DNA from: Chaetomium olivaceum
Lineage: Eukaryota > Ascomycota > Sordariomycetes > Sordariales > Chaetomiaceae
Length of the DNA stretch: 64,000 nucleotides
Reading direction: 5' to 3'
NCBI GenBank assembly: GCA_039881045.1
Contig: JAYWVB010000021.1
Location: 186,001 to 250,000 of the forward strand
The notes below the pieces were generated by a model, which made no database searches, had not been told where the DNA came from, and was given only the letters and a program-made list of their open reading frames with translations. Both the position numbers and the translations under genes were made by a program. This document shows positions 22,369 to 33,009 of the stretch, one piece after another. Each line of letters starts with the position of its first letter. The stretch's first letter is position 1.

Positions 22369-24032
22369 ATGCGTAGCCCCCCAAAAGAAGCCAGGCTTCG
22401 CATGGCCGTTGAAGCCATCGAAAAGAACAAAAATCTCAGTATCCGGGCCGCAGCCAGACTGTACAACGTTCCGGAAGCAACGATTCGCCACCGACGTACT
22501 GGCCGGTCTGCACGACGCGATTTACCAGCCAACTCGCGTAAGCTTACGGACCTGGAAGAGCGTACGATAGTTCAATATATACTGAACTGTATGCGCGCGC
22601 ATTTCCCCCTAGACTGCGTGGTGTGGAAGATATGGCCAACCACCTGCTCCGCGAACGCGATGCGCCCCCTGTCGGCAAGCTCTGGGCCCACAACTTCGTC
22701 AAACGCCAGCCACAGCTCCGTACGCGTCGTACGCGTAGATACGACTACCAGAGGGCCAAGTGCGAAGATCCAAAGGTCATTGGCGAGTGGTTTACGCTTG
22801 TACAGAACACTAGGCCAAATACGGGATTGTTGATGACGATGTCTATAACTTCGACGAGACTGGGTTTATGATGGGTATCATCTTCGCGGTATGGTAGTTA
22901 CGACCTCAGACGGCCGTGGCAAGGCTAAACTAGCCCAGCCTGGTAACGCGAGTGGGCGACTGTAATCCAGGGAGTTAACGCCCTTGGCTGGGCCATCCCT
23001 CCATTCATCATCCTGGCCGCGCAATACCACCTCGCCAACTGGTACCGCGAGTGCAATCTACCACTCGACTGGCGCATTGCGACTACCGACAATGGCTGGA
23101 CTACCAATGCAGTTGGCCTTGAGTGGATCAAGCACTTCGACTACCATACGGCACCCCGGACAAAGGGCATATACCGGTTGTTGATCCTCGACGGCCACGA
23201 AAGCCACCACTCCACCGAGTTCGAGCTCTACTGCCGGGACAACAAGATCATCACACTCTGCATGCCTGCACACTCCTCCCACAAGTGCCAGCCACTTGAT
23301 GTTGGCTGCTTCGGGCCACTGAAACAGGCATACGGTCGCCTGATCGAGGAGCTGATGCGCGCACACATCAACCATATCACCAAGCTCGAGTTCCTTTGTG
23401 CCTTTCGCGAAGCCTTCTTTGCTTCCATGACAGAGAGAAATATCCAGGGTGGCTTTGCAGGGCTGGCATCGTACCATTCGATCCAGAGAGGGTGCTTTCC
23501 AAGCTGGATATAAGCTTCATACACCAACACCCCCGACCTCACGGCCCGGTACTGCACAACCTTGGGTCTCTAAACCCCACACAACGCCCAGGAAGCAAGC
23601 TCACAGTCAAACCTTATCAAGACTCGCATTGCCAGCCATCAAAACAGCTCCCCAGCTTCAATGGTAGCTGCTGTTGACCAGCTTACCAAAGGTACAATGG
23701 CTGTAATGCACCAAGTGCTCTTCTTCAGTCAGAGGTCTCTACGCTCCGCAAGGCCAACGAGGCTCTAAGCAAGCGCCGGAAAGCCAAAAGAACACGCATA
23801 CAGCTTGGAGGGGCACTTACTGTACAAGATGCACAGGATCTACTGGACCAGAAGGATGTGGGTAAGGGGGCACTGCAGGAAACACAGCCGGATGGTAGTG
23901 GTGCGGGGGGGCTCGTGCGAAGGTTCGGCGCTGTAGTAAGTGTGGCAAGCCTGGCCATAATGCGCGTACTTGCCAGGAGGCTGCAGAGGTCTCTGATGCA
24001 GCTGTTTCCGATGTAATTGTAGTTAGTTGCTA
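22369..24032 (+). pseudogene. Fot1/Pogo transposase remnant
   Basis: The coding region starts at the ATG at 22369 with a psq/CENP-B-type helix-turn-helix. The frame is lost near 22590, resumes around 22623 (NHLLRERDAPP onward), shifts near 22825 before the NFDETGF block, and has further breaks near 22890 and 22960. A long segment from about 23000 to 23460 preserves the DDE_1 core. Another shift occurs near 23460 before GIVPFDPERVLSKLD. The last part encodes a Lys/Arg-rich tail and a CCHC knuckle ending at a TAG near 24032. All the expected transposase blocks are present in order but not in one frame. Confidence 0.85.
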
Positions 24033-24081
24033 GGGTTGTTGTGTTGTGATTGTAGATAGTTGTTGCAAGGTGGGAGAAAGC

Positions 24082-24122
24082 GCGTCGCTCGCTTATATGC
24101 GTCGCTCGCTTATAATATACGT
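24082..24122 (-). repeat. Right terminal inverted repeat of the Fot1/Pogo element
   Basis: The exact reverse complement of the left end, followed by the TA target duplication at 24123-24124. Confidence 0.95.
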
Positions 24123-24124
24123 TA

Positions 24125-25229
24125 CCCCCACCTTGTCCCACCGTCTTTCGTCAACGCGGTTCGTCAACCTTTCCGAGGCAACCAGGCACGCCAGGCTGGT
24201 ACCGATTCCCACCCTTCACCGTGCATCATGTCATGCAACAGCCTCACCTTTCCACTTGATGTCTCGGCGCCATCATGTTGGCATCAATAACTGATTGGCT
24301 CAGAGAATCCAGGTGGGCGTTGAAGCGTAGACATGTATCTAGGTATCTTCCCGCCAAGAAGCAGTCGCCGGTGGTACAGATTACTGGTCCCGCAGTCTGT
24401 ATGTACAATAGTATACAATCTCGTGGATTGCTTATGGCCTGAGCAACCACGCAAGTGGCAGGGTGCGTGCCAGCGATATGGGACCAGAAGTGCGCCAAAG
24501 TAGACAGACTCTGCGGGCACACACCAGGAACGAATGGACATATGTACATGTAGGCATATAGAGGGAAACATGAACCGTCTGAACGCAGACTCGACTGCTT
24601 CATTATATCCATCGAGCTCATACCTAGTAGCCTACTGGACTGTGAGTATTGCCAAAAAACGCCTACTTGGACTGAATATTGCCGGTTATTTTACGGCTGC
24701 CGCCCGTCAACCGCAACGATATCAATGAAATCCGAGTCTGACGCGGGATTCTGATAACTCGTACTCTTCAGAGTAAGTACGCCAGGTGGCCAATTCTTAA
24801 AATTCAGGTTCATTGCCACGTAAGGCAATCACTGACACCGTTTAAAACGGAACTTGGAAGGAATGCTGCAGCGTGATGCTGGATCTATATCTCCAGGCTC
24901 CACCGACCATTACGGAGCGTTTGGTGGCGCTTGGTTGGGTCCTGAAGGACACTCAGGAGAAGAAACAAGAGGACTCGCAAGCTGGATTGGGCTCAGTGAA
25001 CTCAACGGGGCGGTAGGTTGACAAGTATCACATCGGAAAGGCTACAGGTACTTTGAGGAGAGGAGATTGAATATCAAGTGTTCAAGAACAGTGGATCTAG
25101 TTTCTTTTGAGCGCTCTCCGCTCCACTCTCCAGTGTCATGGGAATGTACAAGGTCCTCAGTCCCGTGCCTGAGGATTGATACTAGTCCACAGTCTGTTTC
25201 CCCAATGTTTATATCCTTTATAGAGACAT
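24125..25229. other. Intergenic, moderately AT-rich
   Basis: No gene is supported on either strand. Short frames lack domains, and the region merges into the kinase remnants downstream. Confidence 0.5.
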
Positions 25230-25545
25230 AAAGAGATACAGCCAGACGTCGAGTATGACTTGGATGGGCTCAACAGTATGTACAGTGAACTTGGCCTGGA
25301 GCAGCTTATAAGCCGGATTGTCGCGATGTATCGACCGGTAAGTAGCATGACCCCAAGAATAAGGGCTGAGAGATTCTACATTAAGGTTCTTATGTTATAC
25401 CCTCGACGAGAAGCAGGAGCAGAGCTCAAGGATTCCGATTTGCGCACAATACGCAGGACTTTATCCAACTTTTTTCACCGAATCTTAACCCATAATGCCC
25501 CCAACACATTACCATCAAGAAGATTTAAAAGCACCCATAACTAAA
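25230..25545 (+). pseudogene. C-terminal fragment of an SRPK-like protein kinase (first copy)
   Basis: The frame reading GLEQLISRIVAMYRPVSSMT matches GLEQL-type sequence in the second remnant (LEQLVNRIADPYRTEDSMTP at about 27090). Similarity continues through PRIRAERFYIKV to a degenerate version of the subdomain XI helix (LSNFFHRILTHN against LFTDLLRRIFAYDH). The copy is shorter, richer in A/T and lacks the final HPWL motif. It is an independent, more decayed duplicate of the kinase C terminus lying upstream of the second copy. Confidence 0.6.
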
Positions 25546-25719
25546 TAATGAAACACGGTCAGCCATAAGTGACCTGGGAGAAGAATGCCAGTGGCTTTCT
25601 GGCAGGGCGAAGGTCAAAGACGCGTATTGCACACCGCCCTAAGTCTGCAAGAATTTCGGGTTCTGAGAGGCCTTAGAGTTCTCCCTGCATACCCCTGCAA
25701 AACGACGAGTGGCTAATCA

Positions 25720-27420
25720 GTGGGTTCGAGAACCGTTTCTTCCCAACAACCAACCGGAAATATGTTTGAAGCTGTGACGCTCGGGTACGGTGGGTGCCAT
25801 GGGCGGTACGTCGCTTTGAAGGTTGTCTCGGCGGCATGGTCCGACAACTACGAGTCCCCTACGGTTATCGAACAGTTACGTGGGGATGAACGCGATGGGG
25901 GTCACCCGGGTCTCTTTCTTTTGGAACTTGAGCGTGTGTTCCATACTAGCAGAAACAGTCGGCACCTCTGTCAAGTCTTCCCCGTGCTGGGCCCGGCACT
26001 GTCATCCCTGAATACGAGGCGCTACTGGCTATATGCGTCTTTCGTAAAACCTTTTGTCTCTCAGCTTGCGGCTTCGCTTGATGCCATGCACTCTCTAGGC
26101 GTCTGTCATTGAGGTGAGCTAACTCAGCCGCCCCCGTTGTATCCCCATCTTGCTGACGGATATCACCCAACGCTTCAGATTTCACCATGAATAACTTGGC
26201 CATTCGTCTCGACAAATCTCTTGATAACCTGACCGACGAACAACTTGGTGATATCTTCAAGATGCGAAGGCAATCCCTGGACGCATGGTTCCAGGATTCG
26301 CCGTCTCCCGGACCAAAGTATGCAGTCAAGGCCATAAAGCTCTCCCGGCTGCCAGCCGAGTATTTGTCGACCAGGCTTTGTATTTCCGACTTCGACCAGT
26401 CATTCATGGCACACAGCCCGCCCCAAGGTCTCTCCCACATCCCACCGGCCTACCTTGCTCCGGAATCCATCTTCTCTCTCATTAACGGCCCAGAGGCTGA
26501 CATATGGGCGCTGGGATTCATTTTGTTCAGGTTGCGGACCCCAAACACTCAACTGTTCTGGGACTTTTTGACCTCGGGTCCACTGGCCACCGCCTGTCAC
26601 GAATATGCCAACAGGTGGGACCTCGGAGGCGCGGGACGCCCCGAACCAGTCATTCCAAGGGACCAATCAAATGAGAATGAAGGATGCTCAGTGTGACCAG
26701 GGAAACGGGGAAAAACGGAAGACTGAGCACACTGAGCACAGGAAGACGCATAGCCAATCAGAACACAGGAATACAGGGAAGTGACCAGTGTGATCAGTGA
26801 CCTCAGAAAGGAAGAAACACTGAGCACACTGAGCACCCAGGAATTAGATAGTATATAGTCACTCGTTCTGGAGAGCTCTGGGAGTTCTCCAGTTAGCAAT
26901 CACAACTACAGTTCGCTACAAGCTCGAGAGCCTACTGTTGAGACAAGTCTTTGTTGTGCACCTTTTGGCTGCACCGAACCTAGTACCTTTGCAAGACACC
27001 TTCAATCAGACTGAACCCTAACAGGACGAGGTCCAGGAGAGGTTCGTCACACCGCCATAAGGATGCACGAGATCCTGGGACGACCTTACACTAGAGCAGC
27101 TTGTAAACCGGATTGCCGACCCGTATCGAACAGAGGATAGCATGACCCCAAGGATAGGGGCTGAGAAGTTTTGTGTCAAGGTTCCGCGGCTGGGCATTCT
27201 CGATGAGAAGGGGGAAGAAGACCTCAAGGCTAAGCACACGACACCAATTGAAGCGCAGGATGCGGAACTTTTTACCGATCTTCTCCGCCGGATCTTTGCC
27301 TATGATCACAGCAAACGCATAACTGCCAAGGGGATTCTGGAGCACCCATGGCTGGTAGTGGAGCGAAGGTTGAAAATGTATGTACATTGCAGAGAAATGA
27401 TTTCCCCACGGAAAAAGTGA
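25720..27420 (+). pseudogene. SRPK-like serine/threonine kinase, decayed, with an internal LTR-like insertion
   Basis: Kinase landmarks appear in order: the VAIK-type lysine in YVALKVVSAAW (near 25810), a GRHLC-like hinge region (NSRHLCQVFPVLGPALS), SLDAMHSLGVCH, then after a 65-nt intron (26114-26178) DFTMNNLAIRLD. The HGD catalytic-loop glycine codon is now TGA (26110-26112). The APE-like PAYLAPESI, DIWALGFILFRLR and, after the insertion at 26685-27023, the subdomain XI block LFTDLLRRIFAYDHSKRITA with EHPWL (ending near 27350) follow. A frameshift also seems present near 26620. The architecture matches the fungal SRPK-like family. It cannot encode an active kinase as it stands. Confidence 0.75.
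26685..27023. mobile_element. Solo-LTR-like insertion within the kinase remnant
   Basis: Kinase similarity stops near 26680 and resumes at GACGAGGTCCAGGAG (27025). The intervening 339 bp start with TGCTCAGTGTGACC and end with AACCCTAACA, the TG...CA form of LTRs. The motif ACTGAGCACACTGAGCAC occurs twice inside (about 26723 and 26819), and a TATATAG box lies near 26853. No exact 5-bp target duplication could be confirmed, so the boundaries are provisional. Confidence 0.45.
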
Positions 27421-28035
27421 CCATGGGTGAGAGTAAAGGCATTGTTGAAAGGACTGGGATTGGTTATTAGGTAGTTACCAAACAGTTGAAACGAATTGTT
27501 GTATATATTTAGGAACATGTCAACACCCTCAGACTCGTGACTGCGACTAAATCACGGGTTCCGCCGTGAATGACACCAAGCAACGCCTTATAATACACTA
27601 ATATACATTATGTGCAGTGTCCCATATGTTACAGCGAGTGAACAGTTAGGGCAAGGTAGCAGGCTCAAATGCCGTGTACTAAAATCGATCTCGTACGGCA
27701 ACGCTTGCCTCCTACGGCAGATCTCCTTGCCTATAGCTGGGTTTTGTTAATCAAGCTTTTGAATGCCCGTCTTCTCAAATTGATTAACTGTTCCGTCGAT
27801 CTTCCAAAAGCGGAGAAGTAGCAAGGGCTCCAAAGCAGAAGGAAACAGCCGGGTAATTAACATACGCATGCCATATGTGAGGCCTCGTCATGGGCGCGGA
27901 GCAACCCTAGTAGAGCCGTGTAGTACCTATGTTATGGGGGCAGCCGCTAATTGCATGCATCTCCCCAGACTCTATCATTCTGGGGTCTAGCCTCTTGAAC
28001 AAGTTGAGCTTACACCTCAATGGTCAAGGTTGAGA
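27421..28035. other. Intergenic region upstream of the secretory lipase
   Basis: No gene was seen. The part 27470-27620 is AT-rich with several TATA-like runs; the sequence becomes GC-richer toward 28036. Confidence 0.5.
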
Positions 28036-29466
28036 ATGGCCTTTTCTGCTCTGATCTTTCTTTTATGGAGCACCATTCTTCTCTCTTCCTCCTCCGCCGC
28101 CCCTTACAATGCCCCGTACAACAAAACAGTCCAGCAGCTTCTCCACGAAGCCGACGCGGCATTCGACACCACCGCCTTATCCTACTACATCCCCCTCCCA
28201 CCAACCATTGACCCGTGGTACCGCCCGCCCCTCACCTACGACTGGACACAAACCGACCCAGGCCAAGTCCTCAAAATACGGCGAGCACCCCTCCTCAACC
28301 TCACCGTCCGCAACGCCCTACGCGCCTACCAGCTCCTCTACCGCTCCACCGACAGCAACTACAACGCCGCCTGGGACGTAACCACGCTCCTCATCCCCCG
28401 CCAACAAGCCCGCTGCCCCGTCCCAGCCACACCACCCCCCGTGGGACCCTCCCTCCGTCCCCCCTGGTGCGCCCACGCGCTCCTCTCCTACCAGCTCCCC
28501 TACGACACCTGCAACCCCGACGCCAGCCCCTCCTACACCCTGCACACCATCGGCCGCGACGGCGGGGATCCCTACGGCGAGATCGGCGACGCGCTCTCGC
28601 TGGGCTGGTTCGTCGCGGTCCCCGACTACGAAGGGCCCCTGGCCAGCTACGCGGCGGGCGTCCAGGCCGGGCACGCCACGCTGGACGGGGTGCGCGCGGT
28701 GCTGCAGGTGGCGGGGTTCTTTGGGTTGCGGGTGGATCTGGCGAGGGTGGGGTTGTGGGGGTATAGCGGTGGTGCGCTGGCGACGGAGTGGGCGGCGGAG
28801 CTGGCGGTGCAGTACGCGCCGAGGTTGAGCGTGGATGGGATTGCGCTGGGGGGGCTGACGCCCAATGTGACGAGCGTGACGGGGTTTTTGAATGGAAGGG
28901 AGGGGGCCGGGCTGATTCCGCAGGGGTTGTTGGGGATTTCGTCGCAGCATCCCGAGGCGAGGAGGTGGATTGTGAGGAGGTTGAAGCCGGCGGTGAGGGA
29001 GGTGTTCTTGAGTGTGAGGAGAATGACGGCAGCGCAGGCGATAAGGACGTTTCGGTATCAGGATATTTATGGGTATTTCGTGGGCGGGTATGCGGACTTG
29101 CATACGAGGGTGATGCAGATGATGTACAATGTGGACGGGTATATGGGGTATCATGGGGTTCCGAGGATGCCCGTGTTCATCTACAACGCCATCCACGACG
29201 AGCTGAGTGATATCAGGGATGTGGACGCGCTGGTGGACAGGTTCTGTGGTGTCGGGGCCAACATCTTGTATCATCGAAACACGGTCGGCACTCACATGCA
29301 GGAGCTCGTCAACGGGAGGCAGAGGGCGTTTGCCTGGCTACGGAGTGTGTTAGATGGGAGCTACGGTGACCTCTACTCTACGTTGGGGTGTACGATCTAC
29401 AATGTCACGTACAACATAGCGCCGTGGGTTGGGTGGGGTAAATTGTTTGATGGGGAGTTTACCTAG
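28036..29466 (+). CDS. Secretory lipase (LIP family)
   Basis: The single-exon frame gives 476 residues. A signal peptide (MAFSALIFLLWSTILLSSSSA) precedes a secreted alpha/beta-hydrolase. The Ser of LWGYSGGALATEWAAELA is the nucleophile, the Asp in NAIHDELSDI and the His in TVGTHMQEL complete the triad in the usual order. The tetrad of Cys near RCPVPA, PWCAH, YDTCNPD and DRFCGVG fits family disulfides. Several N-glycosylation sites (NLT, NVT) are visible. Family members cleave triacylglycerols or related esters outside the cell. The sense strand is C-rich up to about 28650 and G-rich after about 28690. Confidence 0.9.
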   Translation: MAFSALIFLLWSTILLSSSSAAPYNAPYNKTVQQLLHEADAAFDTTALSYYIPLPPTIDPWYRPPLTYDWTQTDPGQVLKIRRAPLLNLTVRNALRAYQLLYRSTDSNYNAAWDVTTLLIPRQQARCPVPATPPPVGPSLRPPWCAHALLSYQLPYDTCNPDASPSYTLHTIGRDGGDPYGEIGDALSLGWFVAVPDYEGPLASYAAGVQAGHATLDGVRAVLQVAGFFGLRVDLARVGLWGYSGGALATEWAAELAVQYAPRLSVDGIALGGLTPNVTSVTGFLNGREGAGLIPQGLLGISSQHPEARRWIVRRLKPAVREVFLSVRRMTAAQAIRTFRYQDIYGYFVGGYADLHTRVMQMMYNVDGYMGYHGVPRMPVFIYNAIHDELSDIRDVDALVDRFCGVGANILYHRNTVGTHMQELVNGRQRAFAWLRSVLDGSYGDLYSTLGCTIYNVTYNIAPWVGWGKLFDGEFT

Positions 29467-30057
29467 TCACACACATACTTGTGGTCATCAGCTACAGCTT
29501 CCGAGATCTAGGGATTTTGAAACAAGCCCCTGAGAATCAGCAAACCAAAACAAGACAGAAACCAGATACCAACCACTTAGAAGAAATGGGTTTTTCGACC
29601 AACTCGGAGTTCTGGACCTAAGCTCGGTTGAGTGTTACGTTTAACAGGGTGAGACGAATACCCTTACATTATACATCAGAAGATCTCACTAAGCCCAAGC
29701 ATGGGTTCCTAGGTACCGACCTACCTAGGCAGATGGTAGAAGAGAGTGAACATGAAAGTGGTTGGTCTCGCAACAAGACTTCGGCTCTCCTTCAGTTATT
29801 CGCCAGTAGGGCTTCATTTACGATCGGCCGCAATATCCTCCGGTATGACCCATACATGACGAACTCCTTAGAATATTCAAATGCCAGTCTCTTGACCCTT
29901 TCCCAAATGGCAACCTCTTTTGCCATTACACATATTTAAACCCGTACGTTTAGGACCTTGAATGTGATTGTTGCCAGCCCGTGGAAATAGTGCGCCATCT
30001 CCCTAGACAAAAGCGAGCTATAACAAAAGTGTGAACACCATCACACAGAAGCCCTCG
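29467..30057. other. Intergenic region between convergent genes
   Basis: The 3' regions of the lipase and of the minus-strand hydrolase lie here. No gene is supported. Confidence 0.5.
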
Positions 30058-31009
30058 TTACTCCAACACCTCAAACTCTCCAGGCAGCTCTTTACCCTCC
30101 ACCCAAGCCCTCACCCCCTCGGCAAACACCTCGGGCATCTGCAAATTCCAAGCATGCACCGCCCCCTTCACCACCGCCGCCACACACCCTTCCCTTCCCA
30201 GCTCCCTCCAAACTCTTCCCATCCGTCTCGTCGCCTCCACATCATCCTGCTTCCCCCCAGCCACACTCAAAACCCTCAACCCCCCTCCCTCCCCAACCTT
30301 CCCAACCCCCTCCCACCCCCCCCACCCCCTCGTCCAAAATACTCCCATAAACCCCCTCAATCACCTCCGCCCTCCGCGCATTCACATTTATCTCGCCCCT
30401 CAGCGCCCTATGCTCCCTCATCCCCTGCTGCGCCGCCAACCACTCATACACGGCCTCCGGCATCGCCCCCAGCACCCGCAGCAACCCCCCAAACACCCCC
30501 GGCCTCGCCGCAAGCCAGCCCGTCCACCCGCCCAGCGGCGCGGCCCCCGTCACCCACACACTCCGACACAGATCGGGGTTCCGCCGCGCCAGCTCCAGCG
30601 CCACGAACCCGCCCATCGACAGGCCCACGACGTGGGCTTTTCCGCCCTTGGCGTGCGCGCGGATGAGCGGGGCGAGGGCGTCGGCGAGAGAGGTGAGGGT
30701 GTAGCTGGATGGGAGGGCAGGGGTGGTGGGGCAGAAGGAGCGGGAGTGGCCTGGGAAATCGACCAGTAGGAGGTGGTAGTCCGGCAGGAGGGGCGTGAGG
30801 TAGGCGTATTCGAGGTGGGAGGAGAGGATGCCGTGGAGGAGAAGGATGGTTGTGGGTTGGTGCGGGTTGACCGAGAGGTGGTAGGGGGCGGGTGGTGAAA
30901 GGGGGTTCCTTCTGCTGGGGCTTGTGGTGTTGGTTGTGGTGGTGATGGGGGAGGAGGGGCGGGGGTGGCGGTTTGGTTGAGCCCGGTTGCGGAGAGGGCT
31001 GCGTCGGCC
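30058..31009 (-). CDS. Alpha/beta-hydrolase (AB_hydrolase_1 type), frame broken at two G/C runs
   Basis: From ATG 31009 the protein starts with a Pro-rich stretch. Near 30892 (a five-base G run in the given strand) coding jumps to the frame with ILLLHGILSSHLEYAYLTPL, LLLVDFPGHSRSF and the nucleophile elbow VVGLSMGGFVALELARRNPD. A second jump near 30318 (a run of eight C) leads to the C-terminal block GGLRVLSVAGGKQDDVEATR and AVVKGAVHAWNLQMPEVFAE, which ends at 30058 and carries the likely catalytic His. No GT-AG intron explains either jump. The fold and triad are otherwise complete, which suggests base-count errors in the runs rather than decay. The substrate is unknown; intracellular by lack of a signal peptide. 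Confidence 0.7.
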
Positions 31010-31415
31010 ATGTTGAAGGGATGAGCAGATCCAGATACCGCGGAGACTGGTTGTTTGGTGTTTGGTCTAGCTGTTGTCAATATCCAAAAAGCAATGCGGT
31101 GGCAATGGGTGTCGTCGCTTGTCAGTCCAGAGCTGTCACGCTTATGTAACTCGGGGTTCAGGGCCAACTTTGCACCGTGCTGACAGTTGACCTCAGCGCC
31201 TGTCTTCCCATCCTCGGCTTCTCGATGACGCGGCCGCTGAAAGTCACGGTGTAGTTATTTCACACTGAACGAATCCTGTGATGGTAGGCTATTCTGTGAT
31301 ACGTTCAGCTGCCTTGGATGGCCCTTTTGTGGACAGAAATTAAATAGGTATCTCTTTTAAAAAACGCGTAAGGCCGTAATCATACTCCCCATTAATTAAA
31401 AGACTCTTACTTTTG
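31010..31415. other. Short intergenic region
   Basis: It lies between the hydrolase start and the 3' end of the receptor gene. No gene is supported. Confidence 0.45.
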
Positions 31416-33009
31416 TCAAAGAACCTCCCCCAACCTTCTGCTGCCGCACGCTCCCGGCTTGGTATCACTCTCATCGCGTTGACAAACTTCTCCGCTCCAC
31501 CCTCCACTCGACATCCGTCCGTTGCCGTATCCCATCCCTCGGAAACCCATCAACATCATCATCATCACCAGGCGGCGTCGGCGTCCTGCCACCTCCACCC
31601 GCACCCCCAACATCCCTCCCCAACGCCATCTCCTCATCACTCCCCCCCTCCTTCTCCCCAACCCCGCCCCCGCCACCGTCGCCGGCGCCGGCGCCACCGG
31701 ACTCGCATGCACCGTGACTCTCACCCGGCCCGCCACCGCCTTGGGCACCAGCTCGAGATCATCGCGAGAATGAGCGGGCTCGCTGTCGGGCCCGTCCTCG
31801 GCGATGCGGTCCCAGTGCGAGCCCAGGCCGCTGCGCGCGCCGCTGCCGTTCTTGTTCTTGCGCCCGCCCGTGCCGCCGATGGTGACGATGGCGGCGGAGC
31901 CCTTGCCGTACGAGGGGCCGCCGCTCTTGGACCCGCCCGTGCTGGAGGGCCAGGCGGATTTCCAGAGGTCGCGGACGAGGGGTCCCTGTTGTGGAGGGTG
32001 TTAGAGGGGGATTGTTACGTTTGGTGACGTGGAAGGGGGGTGGGGAGGAGGAGGTGCTTGAACTTACCATTGTGGGTAGGCATGCTGACACGATGCCGCT
32101 GCTGATTTCGATGATGTTCCAGGCGCAGGGGTCGGCCAGCGACCATGGGATGTCGTCGGTCGTGTAGCTCAGGTACACGCGGAAGCGGTAGATGCTCGTG
32201 AAGACGACGTAGCTTCCGAGAGAGAAGACGAACACGAGCAGCGCCCGCTGAAAGAAATTGGTTTTGAGCCGCAGCACGTGGGGTAGAGGGAGGCAGAGGA
32301 TGGCGATATCGCAGAGGATGCTCGGGACTGAGATGCACAGTTGCGTGAGGAACAGGTCGATGCAGGTGCCTTCGAGCCATGGCTCCCACAACCTCTGGCG
32401 AGGCGTGCATTGCCAGGTGGCCGCCAGGACGCAGGCAATGTTCCACGCCGTCGAGACGCCGCCGCAGATGTAGCCGCCCAGCCGTACGGAACGGATGGGG
32501 AAGACGCGGAAGTAGAAGAAGAGTAAAGAAATCTTGTACAAGTTGACGCCCGTGACATAAATGATCTCGGCGCCGACTAGGGTCTACGAGACGGTTAGTC
32601 GACACAGTAATAGACACTAAGAGCCGGTGCTGCATGCGCATACCTCGTTCAACTTCTGCAACTGCGGAAGGGTTAATGCCCCTGAATGCAGTCCCAACCC
32701 CATCCGGATCAGCTCCAAGTTCATGATCATGTTCCCGACCAGCACCGCGAAAGCGGCCACCATCATCCAGTCGTCGATCAGGATGCGGGCGGACTGTCGA
32801 TAACGGGCGAGGAAGCGCAACCCCACGAAGACGCCCGCAAAGACGGTGAAGGCTATTGTGACATCCCGAACGTAAGCCCTGGAGTCTTCTGTCAGGTCCT
32901 GTTTGGCGGCAAAATCTGTCAATTGCTGCAGGTACTGGCGCTCCGCTTCGGACCTGGAGGTGTCGTTGACCGGATACACCACCGGTGTCGGTTTTGGCGG
33001 TAAGCTCAT
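31416..33009 (-). CDS. Pth11-like seven-transmembrane receptor (fungal rhodopsin-like family), first copy
   Basis: Exons are 33009-32644, 32583-32068 and 31985 to the end; both introns are phase 0 with GT-AG ends. The protein begins with a polar extracellular-type N terminus and has hydrophobic helices such as VTIAFTVFAGVFVGLRFLAR, WMMVAAFAVLVGNMIMNLEL, a VNLYKISLLFFYFRVFP helix, GGVSTAWNIACVLAATWQC, and CISVPSILCDIAILCLPLP. A cytoplasmic tail of Ser/Gly/Asp-rich sequence follows. In the direct frame the tail runs to a TGA at 31416. A frameshift near a G run at about 31665 would give a more typical acidic tail ending near 31471. Family members are surface receptors implicated in host or surface sensing in some fungi. 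The ligand is unknown. Confidence 0.8.

Larger units (their letters stand above)
22270..24122 (+). mobile_element. Degenerate Fot1/Pogo (Tc1-mariner superfamily) DNA transposon with intact terminal repeats
   Basis: Perfect 41-bp terminal inverted repeats (22270-22310 and 24082-24122) are flanked on both sides by TA (22268-22269 and 24123-24124), the expected target duplication. Each end holds two direct copies of TATAAGCGAGCGACGC, which probably serve as transposase sites. The interior encodes a broken transposase. A helix-turn-helix DNA-binding domain (SIRAAARLYNVPEATIRHRR) starts at 22369. After frameshifts come the catalytic DDD blocks NFDETGF (near 22850), LILDGHESHH (near 23185) and PLDVGCFGPLK (near 23300). 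A CCHC zinc knuckle (CSKCGKPGHNARTC) lies near 23955. At least four frameshifts or stops make it non-autonomous, yet the ends look mobilisable. Length is 1,853 bp. Confidence 0.92.

Noticed and set aside
28318..29295. Minus-strand frame of 325 residues opposite the lipase
   Set aside because: Pro/Arg/His-rich shadow of a clearly coding plus strand with an intact catalytic triad.
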